From Vanrija pseudolonga (lineage: Eukaryota; Basidiomycota; Tremellomycetes; Trichosporonales; Trichosporonaceae): a stretch of DNA of 64,000 bases. The stretch is taken from positions 620,001 to 684,000 of the forward strand of contig NC_085850.1 of assembly GCF_020906515.1 (NCBI RefSeq). Direction: 5' to 3'. Made by a program: the position numbers and the translations under genes. The notes beneath the pieces were generated by a model. It was not told the origin of the DNA and searched no databases. It saw only the letters and a list, made by a program, of their open reading frames with translations. Position 1 is the first letter of the stretch. Every line of letters begins with the position of its first letter. This document shows, piece by piece, positions 1-11,618 of this stretch.

Positions 1-1057
1 CCAACCGGTCAGCCATCGAGAATGACGGTTCGCGGGCAGAGTTCAATGACGACAAGCCAAGGAGAAGACGAGGTGCGTAAGCTCCGGGATCCTGTCACCA
101 TTAGCACCCAACTACACAGATCTACGCACCCTCTGAAGTGCACGGGTCCATGCTGCACGTGCACGCTCCTTGTCGCCAAGGACGTATGCGCAGAGGCCGA
201 GACCGATACGCGGATCAGGGCTCATGTCCGGGTTGAGCTGCAGCATCTTCTGATATGTCACCAAAGCTGCGTCGTGTTGCCTCCTGGAGAATTGCAGGCG
301 GGCCTAAATAGTCAGCGATGGACAGTTGCTTCCAACTCACATGAGCCGTAAGTCCAGCCAGGTTGTTTGGCTGTCTCTGCAACAATCTGTCGACGAAAGG
401 AGCGGCGACAGCAGGCTGTCCACGGGCAAGGTAGAGAATAACTGAGGTGTGAGCGAAGTCTCTAGGGACGCCACCTACTCTTGGCCATGGTCACGCTGAT
501 GGGTTCGTCTTCGGGGCCAGCTCCGCCTGAGCGAAGCGCGTCCTCGGCACGCTCCAGCTGCTGTGTCGCCGCGATATAGTGATCGTCTTTTGTTCTCGTG
601 CCCTGCGGGATTACATCGTACTCTGGTCCAGTCAGTCCATTGCCCCGAAAGCGAGGCCTCATCATCCTACGCACTGGCAAATGGAGAGATGGTCTTCGGT
701 GCCGTCCGCGCAAGCGCGAGATGCAGGTGCGCGAACATGGCGTAGAGGTTGACGAGCGCGAAGTGGTCGACTGGCCTGGCCTGGGCGAAGACTGGACGCC
801 GTCAGTATCAGCATTTCGTACCAGAACTACTCACATTCAATACCCTCGACGAGCAGCTCCTCGGTCTTGTTGAGCCGTCCGGCGCGCCAGTGCTCGCGAG
901 CAATCTTTGTCCATGTCGGGCACTCCGCATTGAAACCCTTGAGCGCCTGGGCAATGTCCTCGTACTCGGGGTCGCCGAGCAGGTCGAGTGGAACGTCGAG
1001 CTGCTCGCCGTCGTGCACGAGCGTAATGACGCGGTCTGCTGCGTCGATGTCGGCCAT
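1..1057 (-). CDS. CTR9: CTR9, Paf1 complex TPR subunit (N-terminal part; gene runs off the window)
   Basis: Ctr9 is the tetratricopeptide scaffold of the nuclear Paf1 complex, which travels with RNA polymerase II and promotes histone modification. Six exons join in frame: 1057-835, 791-675, 622-479, 441-341, 303-130 and 91-1. They give about 283 residues, roughly the first quarter of the usual ~1,100. The N-terminus (VPLDLLGDPEYEDIAQALKG) and the TPR-like helices around residues 75-115 and 195-283 (LGLCAYVLGDKERARAAWTRA) match the family. The ATG at 1057 was chosen because Ctr9 similarity begins right after it, with only a noncoding leader upstream. The gene diverges from the ThrRS gene. The identification rests on recalled family similarity over the spliced N-terminus. 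Confidence 0.85.
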
Positions 1058-1548
1058 GGTGATTCGAGGCGCTGTTTTTTGAGTCGGGGAGAGCAGATGG
1101 AGGAAGGTGCCTCGGCAGCAGCTCCTGAGCAGTAGCGGTATCGGTGTGTTTGACCTGGTTGCTACGTGCCGAGTTGCGCCTGCGAGAGGGGGGAGGAGGG
1201 AGGAGTTGGAGGTCGCGATACAAGATGGATGTAGAGTAAAGAGGCAGGTCGAGGTCGACACGAACAAGCTCGAGCGAGGCAGCGAGCATCACCAACATTC
1301 AAGATTGGTGGAGGGGTGTATAAAAAGGCGCGTGTGGCGTGTGGCATGCCTACATACACCGAGTCGGGCAAGCCCCTGACTCGAATTTCCAGCAATAGAG
1401 GCATCACACCCACTCACCCAGCCACCACATCCTCCTCGTGCGGGCAGGCAGCGGCGCGACGACTGGTGATCAAGCTCATGCACACTACATCTTGTCAGTC
1501 GACTCGAACGAAACCTTGCCACCTTGCACGTACACTGCTGGCGCGTAT
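1058..1548. promoter_or_regulatory. Divergent promoter region between CTR9 and ThrRS
   Basis: This 491-bp stretch separates two divergent start codons and holds no supportable gene. A TATA-like run (TATAAAAAGG) lies near 1319-1328, upstream of the ThrRS start. Short open frames here are out of frame with both neighbours. Confidence 0.6.
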
Positions 1549-4084
1549 ATGAGCACTAGCCGTTGGACACGAACAGCGCTCAACCTCCCCTCTCTTCCTG
1601 TTGCGACTACACGCCACACCCGACTACTCGCCCCGCCTCTAGCCCGGACCATTCACCAACGCTCGTTCCCCGCAGCGACCTCGAACGCACTGAGCAACAA
1701 GCCTATCCCTGCTTTACGCTCTATCCACACCACCACAATCAACAAAATGGCCGCCCCCGCCGCTGCCGCTACCCCCGCCCCCGCTGCCGCCGAGGCAAAG
1801 CCTGCCGCGCCTGCTCCTGCAGCTGGCGCCGGCGCCGGCAAGGACAAGAAGGAGAAGAAGGAGAAGAAGAAGGGCCCTCCTCCCTCTGGCGAGCTCAGCC
1901 CCCCGCCCGAGTTCTTCGAGGAGCGTATCAAGATCTTTGACGAGCACATGGCAAAGTACAAGGCCTTTGTCGCCGAGCAGCCCCGCGTCCCCATCACCGT
2001 CACCCTGCCTGACGGCAAGAAGATTGAGGGTACCGCCTGGGAGACCACCCCCCTGTCCATCGCCAAGGGCATCGCCGCATCTTTGGCTGACCGTGTCATT
2101 ATTGCCAAGGTCAACAACCAGGAGCTGTGGGACCTGAACCGCCCGCTCGAGGCCTCGGTCGACCTCGCACTCCTCGACTTTGACTCTCCCGACAACGACT
2201 ACGAGGCGCGCCAGGTCTTCTGGCACTCGTCGGCACACGTCCTCGGCGAGGCCTGTGAGCGCTCGTTTGAGGGATGCTGCCTCGGCTACGGTCCTCCCCT
2301 TCCCGAGGGTGGTTTCTTCTACGACATGGGCCTCGCCAACGAGCGCACCATCAACCAGGAGGACCACAAGTCCATTGAGCAGGTCGCGTCCAAGGTCGTC
2401 AAGGAGAAGCAGCCTTTCGAGCGTCTTTCGCTCCCCAAGGAGGTTCTCCTCGAGATGTTCAAGGTGGGTTGGCAGCATTGAGCTCTGCTGACACACCCAG
2501 TACAACAAGTACAAGCAGCACTACATCAACGACAAGGTCCCTGATGGCACCTCGTCGACCGTCTACCGCTGTGGCCCTCTTATCGACCTGTGTCTCGGTC
2601 CCCACGTCCCCCACACCGGCCGTATCAAGTCGCTTGCTGTTACCAAGGTGGGTGAAGATAGACGCGTTGTTTGCTAACCCACCAGAACTCGTCGTCATAC
2701 TTCCTCGGTGATGCCAAGAACGACTCGTTCCAGCGTGTCTACGGCATGTCGTTCCCCGACTCGAAGCAGATGACCGAGTGGAAGAAGCTGCAGGAGGAGG
2801 CCGCCAAGCGCGACCACCGCAAGATCGGCAAGGACCAGGAGCTGTGGTTCTTCTCGGAGCTCAGCCCCGGTTCGCCCTTCATGCTCCCCCACGGCAAGCG
2901 TATCGAGAACGCGCTTATGAAGTTTGTGCGCGAGGAGTACCACAAGCGCAACTTTGTCGAGGTCGGCTCGCCCAACATGTTCAACTCGAAGCTCTGGCAG
3001 ACCTCGGGTCACTGGCAGCACTACGCCAAGGACATGTTCACCCTCAAGGTCGAGGAGGAGCAGTTTGCCCTCAAGCCCATGAACTGCCCTGGCCACTGTG
3101 TCATCTTCGCTTCGCGTGACCGCACCTACCGTGAGCTCCCCATCCGCATGGCCGAGTTCGGTGTCCTCCACCGTAACGAGGCCACTGGTGCGCTTTCGGG
3201 CCTCACCCGTGTGAGGAGGTTCGTCCAGGACGATGGTAAGTTGGGTGGCCGGCATTTGCACAGAGCTCACCCTCCCAGCCCACATCTTCTGCACTGTCGA
3301 CCAGATCGAGCAGGAGCTCTACGGCGCGTTCGACTTCCTCGACGCCATCTACAAGCCCTTCGGCTTCACCTACCGTGTCGGTCTCTCGACCCGTAACCCC
3401 GAGAAGTGGATGGGCGACCTCGCCGTCTGGGACAAGGCCGAGGCCTCGCTCCGCGCTGTGCTCGAGGACCGCGTGCCCGGCAACTGGCACACCAACCCCG
3501 AGGACGCCGCCTTCTACGGCCCCAAGCTCGACTTTGACCTCACCGACGCCCTCGGCCGCAAGTGGCAGTGTGGTACCATCCAGCTCGACTTCCAGCTGCC
3601 CGAGCGCTTCGACCTCGAGTACCGCGGCAAGGAGACTGCATCGGACGGCACTCAGTTCCACCGCCCCGTCATGATCCACCGTGCCATTCTCGGCTCGATC
3701 GAGCGCTTCCTCGCCATCATCACCGAGAACTGCGGTGGCAAGTGGCCCTTCTGGCTCTCACCACGCCAGGTCGTCGTCATCCCCGTCGCCGCCCCCTTCC
3801 GCGAGTACGCCACCCAGGTTGCTCAGCGCTTCTCGGACGCCGGCATCTACGCCGAGGCCGACCTGTCGGACAACACCCTCAACAAGAAGATCCGTACCGG
3901 CCAGACCCAGCAGTACAACTTCATCATGGTTGTCGGCGAGGACGAGTTCAAGGCCGACGCCGTCAACATCCGTAACCGTGACGACGAGGTCCAGGGCCGT
4001 GAGCAGACGGTCAAGATCGACGAGGCCATTGCCAAGCTTGTCGAGCTCCGCGACACCCGCGCATTGATTTCCAAGCTCAACTAG
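1549..4084 (+). CDS. THS1: Threonyl-tRNA synthetase, probably cytosolic and mitochondrial forms
   Basis: The enzyme charges tRNA-Thr with threonine. Exons are 1549-2463, 2501-2647, 2686-3235 and 3279-4084, giving 805 residues from the first ATG. Domains in order are a TGS domain, the second additional (editing) domain with [12 protein letters not shown], the class II catalytic core with the MNCPGHC motif, and the C-terminal anticodon-binding domain. Two in-frame starts exist. The ATG at 1549 is in weak context (T at -3). It adds 66 residues rich in Arg, Ser and Thr with no acidic residue, which looks like a mitochondrial presequence. The ATG at 1747 is in strong context (CAAAATGG) and begins the Ala/Pro/Lys-rich cytosolic N-terminus. 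Leaky scanning could give both isoforms. The gene converges on SEH1, about 100 bp away. Confidence 0.93.
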
Positions 4085-4184
4085 CAGCACCATCATAGTA
4101 GAGGAGGTAGTGACATGTGGTGTCTGTAATCATGCATTGATATCTGAGCGGTTACTATACAGCGGCAGCGTGCCCTATTGTCCT

Positions 4185-5399
4185 CTACTCGTCGCCGAGC
4201 GGCTCCTCTGCCGTCATCTTGCCGAGCAGCTTCCAGTTCTTGGCGTACGTTGCTGTGGTTGTCGTCAGTTCTGCGTCGGGCCACGGTCGCGAGCTGCTCG
4301 TCAACTTACGCTTGTATATCCTGATGACGCCCTCGTCGTCGGACGTAGTCAATGTCGTGCCGGTCGCGTTCCACTCGACCATGCCGACACGTGCGCCCTT
4401 GGGGAACTCGGCGACGACCTCGGACGACCAGATCCTCGGCGCACCCTCCTCGTCTCCGGGAGGCTGCACCTGCCAGATCCTGACCACGCCATCGCGCGAT
4501 CCCGTCGCGATGAGGTGGTAGCTGCGGCCGCAGGACGGCGCCCATGCGATCGCGGTGAGCGGGGACGTGTTCCCGGGGGTCTGGAGCAGGGCCACGGCCT
4601 TGGGGAACGGATCCAGCGTCACAATCTTGGCCGTCGGCGCCGTGCCAGAGAAGACGGCGATGACGCTACCCCACCACTTCTCCTTGCACCAGCTGATTCC
4701 CCAGCCGCCAGTGGCTGCTTCGGCCGACGCCGGACCATCTCCAGGCGTCGAGGGTGCGGGCGGCTCCTCGCCGTGCGGCGCGGCGAGCGACGGGACGTGG
4801 ACGTCAAACACGAGCGACCAGTCGTTCAGCTCGGGGTCGAGCGACGTGTGCACACGCAGATGCGAGTCGGTCGCGATGGAGGCCACGCGCAGCCCGTACG
4901 ACGGGTTCGGGGGCGAGAACTCGACGGCGCGGACGGAGCCCTTGGCGCCGGTGAGCACCGCGCGCTCGGCCCAGCGCACCGATCCCCCCGTCGCGGACGG
5001 GCTGGGCAGCTCCTCCCATATCCTCACGGTGCGGTCGTGGCTCGAGGACGCGAGCAGCGGCCCGTGGATCGGGTGCGCGTAGGAAAGGTGAAGGATGGGA
5101 GCGTCGTGCGCCTGCAAGTCAGCATGGGTAGTTGATGGGGACCAAGTACCCACCTTCCACTCGGCCTCGGGCTCCCAGGTGCCATCTGGCATCTGGCGGA
5201 AGACCTTGATCTTGTGGTCTGCCGAGCAGGTGGCCACTGGGATGTCAGTGTCGCCGAGGGAAGGCACTCACGTCGCTCGCCGTAGAAGTCGTAGACGACG
5301 TCTGGGGGGTGTCAGCTGGTGGTCATGATGAAGGTTCGAGCTGCACTCACGCGTCACGAGGTCTGCGTGTCCTGTTGCGAGAAGACTTGTCTGCAGCAT
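4185..5399 (-). CDS. SEH1: SEH1 nucleoporin / SEA complex WD40 protein
   Basis: Seh1 is a WD40 protein of the Nup84/Nup107-160 nuclear pore subcomplex and of the SEA/GATOR2 complex that controls TORC1. Exons are 5399-5351, 5301-5272 (30 nt), 5236-5154, 5111-4310 and 4252-4185. The 343 residues match the usual ~350. Diagnostic stretches are DLVTHVVYDFYGERLATCSA at the first blade and HGPLLASSSHDRTVRIWEE at the second. The pattern fits Seh1 better than Sec13. The last two introns (5153-5112 and 4309-4253) are multiples of three without stops, so an unspliced read would stay in frame. I treat both as introns because Seh1 alignment needs their removal and both have good splice signals. Confidence 0.85.
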
Positions 5400-5958
5400 T
5401 GTTGTGGTTGTCTTTGTTGTCGATGGGATGGAGGGCCAAAACAACAAGCCAAAGTGTGGTTCCAAGGCGGCAGGTGCTTGAGTGACGACCTGCTTTGGTG
5501 AGTGCGGGGCCCACTGCCCTCCCCTATTCTAATTTCCGATTACACCGTGCACTGTTCGGTTTGTGGCAGCTCGTGGGCAGGCAGGGCCAGGGTCGTTTGG
5601 AGTGGCTCCTCCTGGCTGGCTGTCCACTGAGTGCGCTGGAAGGCACCACACTCAAGTGCACGTCACAATCGCACGCACGTCGGCACACACGGTGCTGCTG
5701 CTGGTCACCAACAAATCCATCACGGCCAACGACACGACATCATCATCATTCGGACACGACGACACACAACCCTTCCTACATCTCACACCTAATCTCCCCT
5801 CCCTCTCCACGTCCACCTCCCCCGTCACGTCCGCCTAAAACGGCCATCAACAGCGCTCGCAACGCAGCACACCTAAAGCATCAAGCAGAGCGAGCGAGCG
5901 AGCACTTGGCCGAACACTAGCACCACCAACCATCAACCGGCACCATACATCTCGCTCC
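5400..5958. promoter_or_regulatory. Divergent promoter region between SEH1 and SEC24
   Basis: This 559-bp region holds no gene. The SEC24-proximal 250 bp is rich in CA and C/T on the plus strand (for example 5755-5830), as is common in fungal 5' leaders. No tRNA-like box or long repeat was seen. Confidence 0.55.
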
Positions 5959-8868
5959 ATGAACGTCCAGGAGATTCACTTGCCCAACGGCTGGGAGGCG
6001 AGGTGGGACGCCCCGTCTGGTCAATATGTCTACTACAGTGAGGAGCTCGAGACGTCGCTGTTGCATAGAGCTAACCCCGCAGACACGGCAACGGGCCAGT
6101 CGCAGTGGGAGGTCCCAACCCAGCCAGTGCACGGCGGACCAGCTCAGTCGACGTCTCCGCCCCCACAGCACGCTGGCGGCCACTCTAAGAGGCGGCAGTA
6201 CCCCACGCAGCAGATGGAGCAGGTGTACGGCACGGGCCAGCAGCCTCAGCAGGGAAGCTACTCTGTCGGCGGATACCAGCAGCAGCAGCCTCAGCAGCCC
6301 CAGCAGCCGGGCTACCCTCAGCAGGACGCGGCGCCCCAGTTCTTCACGCCCGGCGCCGCCGACCAGACGCAGCAGCAGCCAGGCTACCCTCAGCAGGGTG
6401 GCTATGTCCAGCCCCAGCAGCCACAGTACAACCAGCCCGGCGTCGACCAGGTCGCGGGCCAGTTCCAGAACCTGAATGTCGGCGGTCAGCCCCAGCAGCC
6501 CGCAGGCTACGGCGGACAGCAGTACGCTCCGCCGCAGCAGACGTTCGCCGAGCCCAAGCAGCTGCACCCCGTGCACACTGTCAACCTGATCGGCCTGCAG
6601 CCCGACGTGCGCGCGCTCGACGCCGCTCCCCCGCCCGCGCTTCTCCCCTCGAACGCGTCCGTCACAAACTCGCCCCACATTCTCCCCGACCCGTCGTACC
6701 AACGTTGCACGCTCTCGTCGATGCCCGCGACCCAGAGCCTGCTCAACAAGTCCAAGCTCCCGCTCGCGCTCGTCATGGCGCCTTACCGCTCGTTCAGAGA
6801 GTCGGACGGCGACGACCCGGTGCCTGTGGTTTCCGACTCGGTCATCGCCCGTTGCCGTCGCTGCCGAGTATACATCAACCCCTTTGTCACCTTCACCGAG
6901 GGCGGCAACCGCTGGAAGTGCTGCATGTGTGGTCTGAGCAACGAGGTGCCCCAGCTCTTTGACTGGGACTCTGCCGAGAACAAGCCTGCCGACCGCTGGG
7001 CCCGCAAGGAGCTCAACCACTCGGTCGTCGAGTTCATCGCCCCGACCGAATACATGGTTCGCCCTCCCCAGCCTCCAGTTTACTGCTTCGTGATCGACGT
7101 CAGCCAGCCTGCGATCCAATCGGGCATGGTGGCGACCGCGGCGCGTTCGATCCTCGAGTCGCTCGACAACATCCCCAACGAGGACAGGCGGACCAAGATT
7201 GCCTTCATTGCCGTGTCGACCAGCCTGCACTTCTTCTCCCTCCCCGGTGGTCCCGACCAGGAGGCCTCGATGCTGGTTGTGTCGGATCTCACTGATGTGT
7301 TCCTGCCCCAGCCTGTCGACCTCCTTGTCAACCTCACCGAGTCGCGCCCTGCCATCGAGAACCTGCTCGGCAAGCTCAGCGAGATGTTCCAGGACCAGCA
7401 CGTCGTCGGCAACGCCTTCGGCTCGGGTCTCCAGGCCGCCCACGAGCTGATCGGCAAGATTGGCGGCAAGATTGTCGCGCTCTCCGCCTCGCTCCCGACT
7501 CTCGGCACTGGTGCTCTCAAGCCCCGTGACGACCCCAAGCTCCTCGGCACGTCCAAGGAGAGCTCGCTCCTCGTCGCCGCCAACAGCTTCTACAAGACTT
7601 TTGCTATCGAGTGCTCAAAGTCGCAGGTGTCGGTCGACATGTTCCTGTTCTCCTCGTCGTACACCGACGTCGCCACCCTGTCTTGCCTGCCCCGCTACAC
7701 TGCCGGCCAGACGTACCTGTACCCCGGCTTCAACGCATCGCGCTCAGAGGACACGATCAAGTTTGCCACCGAGTTTGGCAAGTCGCTTGCCGCGCCCATC
7801 GGTCTCGAGGCCGTCATCCGTGTGCGTGCGTCGCGCGGTATCCGCATGTCGGCATTCCACGGCAACTTCTTCATCCGCTCCACGGACCTCCTCGCTCTTC
7901 CCGTGCTTCCTCTTGACCAGAACTACGTTATTGAGCTGCAATTGGAAGAGGACCTGAAGCAGCCATTCGTCGTGCTCCAGACCGCCATCTTGCATACCAC
8001 GTGCTACGGCGAGCGCCGTATCCGAGTTATCACCCAGGCCATGCCTACGACCGACTCGATCGCGCAGCTGTACGCGTCCGCCGACCAGGTCGCCATTGCG
8101 TCGTGGCTCGCCAACAAGGCGGTCGAGAAGACGCTATCTGGCGGCTCCCTCGACGATGCCCGCAACCTTGTCACCAACAAGGTCAGCGACCAGCTGTCTG
8201 TGTACAAGAACCAGATTGCTGGCTCTGCCGGTGCCTCGGCCCAGCTCGCTGTCCCCGCCAACCTCGCCCTGCTGCCTCTACTGGCTTGCGCGCTCGTCAA
8301 GCACGTGGGCCTGCGCGAGGGCTCGACGATCCCTCCCGACCTCCGCGCGTACGCGCAGGACCTGCTCACGACGCTGCCAACACAGTCGCTCATCCCCTAC
8401 ATCCACGCGCGCTTCTACTCGCTGCACAACATGCCAGCCGAGGCCGGCACGATCGGCGAGCACGGTGTCATCCTGCCTTCACCACTCAACCTGACGTCGG
8501 AGCGACTCGAGCGCCACGGTCTGTTCCTCATCGAGGACGGCCAGAACATGTTCCTCTGGGTCGGGCAGGAGGCTGTGCCCAAGCTCATCCAGGACGTGTT
8601 CGACTTGGATTCGTACGCGGACCTGCAGGGCGGCAAGTACACGCTGCCCGTGCTGGACAACAGCTTCAACACGCGTGTCAACGCTATTATCGCCAAGACG
8701 CGCGAGCTCCGTCGCGGCGTGTACCGCCCGCACTTGTATGTTGTCAAGTCGGACGCCGAGCCTGCACTGCGCTCGTGGGCTCTGAGCCTGCTCATTGAGG
8801 ACCGCATGGACCACATGAGCAGCTATGCTCAGTACCTTACTAGGATTAAGAACAAGGTGAGCAGCTAA
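5959..8868 (+). CDS. SEC24: SEC24, COPII cargo adaptor with an N-terminal WW domain
   Basis: Sec24 pairs with Sec23 in the inner COPII coat at ER exit sites and selects cargo. Two exons (5959-6037 and 6083-8868) encode 954 residues. Removing the 45-nt intron creates a WW domain at about residues 8-38: it begins LPNGWEARW, then has YVYYN, and ends SQWEVP. A Gln/Pro-rich linker follows to about residue 190. Next come the Sec23/24 zinc finger (C284, C287, C306, C309), the trunk, beta-sandwich, helical and gelsolin-like domains. Length and domain order are normal for Sec24 apart from the WW domain, which I do not recall as a standard part. The intron is stop-free and a multiple of three, so retention would insert 15 residues into the WW domain. 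The first ATG of the frame is used. Confidence 0.93.
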   Translation: MNVQEIHLPNGWEARWDAPSGQYVYYSEELETSLLHRANPADTATGQSQWEVPTQPVHGGPAQSTSPPPQHAGGHSKRRQYPTQQMEQVYGTGQQPQQGSYSVGGYQQQQPQQPQQPGYPQQDAAPQFFTPGAADQTQQQPGYPQQGGYVQPQQPQYNQPGVDQVAGQFQNLNVGGQPQQPAGYGGQQYAPPQQTFAEPKQLHPVHTVNLIGLQPDVRALDAAPPPALLPSNASVTNSPHILPDPSYQRCTLSSMPATQSLLNKSKLPLALVMAPYRSFRESDGDDPVPVVSDSVIARCRRCRVYINPFVTFTEGGNRWKCCMCGLSNEVPQLFDWDSAENKPADRWARKELNHSVVEFIAPTEYMVRPPQPPVYCFVIDVSQPAIQSGMVATAARSILESLDNIPNEDRRTKIAFIAVSTSLHFFSLPGGPDQEASMLVVSDLTDVFLPQPVDLLVNLTESRPAIENLLGKLSEMFQDQHVVGNAFGSGLQAAHELIGKIGGKIVALSASLPTLGTGALKPRDDPKLLGTSKESSLLVAANSFYKTFAIECSKSQVSVDMFLFSSSYTDVATLSCLPRYTAGQTYLYPGFNASRSEDTIKFATEFGKSLAAPIGLEAVIRVRASRGIRMSAFHGNFFIRSTDLLALPVLPLDQNYVIELQLEEDLKQPFVVLQTAILHTTCYGERRIRVITQAMPTTDSIAQLYASADQVAIASWLANKAVEKTLSGGSLDDARNLVTNKVSDQLSVYKNQIAGSAGASAQLAVPANLALLPLLACALVKHVGLREGSTIPPDLRAYAQDLLTTLPTQSLIPYIHARFYSLHNMPAEAGTIGEHGVILPSPLNLTSERLERHGLFLIEDGQNMFLWVGQEAVPKLIQDVFDLDSYADLQGGKYTLPVLDNSFNTRVNAIIAKTRELRRGVYRPHLYVVKSDAEPALRSWALSLLIEDRMDHMSSYAQYLTRIKNKVSS

Positions 8869-9129
8869 TTGGGCTGGTTCATTTAGGTGAGCTAGGTACA
8901 TCGCTGCGTATAGGTAGATACAGAACATGTAGTCATGGGCCGTGGGCCGGGCGAGCACCGCGCAGCGGTGCGAGCGGCGCGAGTGGGCGGCGAGGCGTGG
9001 CGTGGCGTGACCCATCGTGGGCAGCTCTTCTGGTTCGCCAGCCGCCGCCGTCGTGGCCGACACTATGGAAACAGACCTATGGAATAGATACAGCGCGGAG
9101 TGGTGGTGCAGCGTAGTGTTGGCTGTCAC

Positions 9130-9768
9130 CTACCACACCTCGTCCTCGACACGGACGTCGATAGCGAGCTCGGCCTCGCCGAGCACGGCGCGGATGAAGC
9201 CGCGGACTGCGTCCTCAAATTCGCCACTGTACCGGGGGGCGGTCTGCACCCAGAAACGAGTGGCGAAGTCGTCGCCGTCGGCGGGGCGGACGAGGAAGCC
9301 GGAATGGTATGGCGTGACTGGAGTTGTCAGCATCGCGCAGTAGTTGCGCCAGGCGCCAGGCGCCACTCACACCCGCACTCCTGGAAGAGCTCGAGCGCGA
9401 GGCGGTCAACGCGGTCGTACTCTGCCTGCCCGATCGCGCCGGGGAACGTGAACGTTGTGCGCTAGGGCGTCAGCGGGGTTTAAGGTGCTAGGTAGGCCAG
9501 GCCAACTCACGACGCTGGTCTCGAGCATGTCGGCTGGCGCTGGCGCGGGCGGCTCGCTCGGCCCGAGGCGCGGCGATGCCACTGGGCTGGGCGAGGCGGA
9601 CGCGGACGCAGAGCGCGCGTCGGATACGGTGGTGAGCCGGCGCACGCGCGGCTGGAGATAGTGGGCAAAGTCCGGGATGAGGCTGATGGCCTTCTTGCTC
9701 GGCGAGGTCGGGGGCGACGACCAGGACATGTGCCCGTGTTCGCTGGGGGCGGGGATGAGGACTGGCAT
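9130..9768 (-). CDS. Hypothetical protein, 178 residues
   Basis: I do not recognise this protein. Exons 9768-9511, 9461-9371 and 9317-9130 join with consistent phases and good splice signals. The first 85 residues are Pro/Ser-rich and look disordered. The last ~95 form a compact alternating region with TTFTFPGAIGQAEYDRVD, ECGFTPYHSGFLVRP and DDFATRFWVQTAPRYSGEFE, which could be a small alpha/beta domain. The ATG at 9768 was preferred over an in-frame one at 9846. A TATA-like element on this strand at 9853-9861 would place the transcription start downstream of 9846. No signal peptide or membrane segment is visible. It converges with SEC24, leaving about 260 bp. Confidence 0.6.
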
Positions 9769-10188
9769 GGGGGGTGGTGGTCTTTGGTTTGGTGGTGGTG
9801 TGGGGTGGTGAGTTCGTGCTGATGGCCGCCAAGACATGCACCCCACCCGGCCTTATCTATACAATGCATATCGTCGCCCACTCGCGGTCCCCCGCCCGCC
9901 CACTGCCGCCGGCTGCAGCGTCGTGGACGGCCGATGGCCACGACTGCGCAACCCTCCATGCGGGGTGATACCGACGCCGGCCCACGACGCCGCCACGCGG
10001 GATCCGTGCCACACTCGCCACTCTGCAGCCACTCTTCGGCCGCAGCTACTTCGTCGCACCTCCGCCATGCTACTCGTCGTGCAGCACACACGCCACCCAC
10101 GTGGACGACGCACATGCGCGCGCACATGCACACCTCTTCGCCACAACCCACATCCATGGGCTCGCCAGCTCGCCGCTGCGCGGCTCGC
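9769..10188. promoter_or_regulatory. Promoter of the 178-residue hypothetical gene and 3' flank of TRM8
   Basis: This 420-bp gap holds no gene. A TATA-like sequence (TATAGATAA on the minus strand, 9853-9861) lies about 85 bp upstream of the chosen ATG of the hypothetical gene. Confidence 0.5.
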
Positions 10189-11400
<1,212 letters not shown>

Positions 11401-11618
11401 GTCGGTGTTGTTGTCGTCTCGAACACTTCGCTGCACCCAGTACAGTGGCCCGTTTGTCCACCGCCGAAATCTCAACCTGGTCAATGTTCATCACGTGACA
11501 CCCTTCGACGGAATCAAATCCCCCTCCTCCAACTCGCTGTGCTCCGGTGCAAACCGTCTTTTGCTGCGGCAAAGGCAAGCATCGTCAAGCTCTCTCAACC
11601 AACACACCCCACACCACT
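11401..11618. promoter_or_regulatory. Divergent TRM8 / mS38 promoter with a CACGTG box
   Basis: This 218-bp shared promoter contains a CACGTG palindrome at 11492-11497. The surrounding CATCACGTGAC also occurs at 29609-29619, upstream of histone H3. In fungi such sites are bound by Cbf1/USF-type bHLH factors; binding here is inference. Confidence 0.5.

Noticed and set aside
5917-7443. 508-codon open frame antisense to SEC24
   Set aside because: It shadows the SEC24 coding strand in GC-rich codons; no domain is visible.
8851-8900. Possible 30-nt terminal intron in SEC24 (GTGAGC...TTTAG)
   Set aside because: It is too short for splicing in this genome, and the plain stop at 8868 gives a normal C-terminus.
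9768-9846. Upstream in-frame ATG at 9846 for the hypothetical gene
   Set aside because: A TATA-like element at 9853-9861 places it before the likely transcription start, and the added residues are low-complexity.
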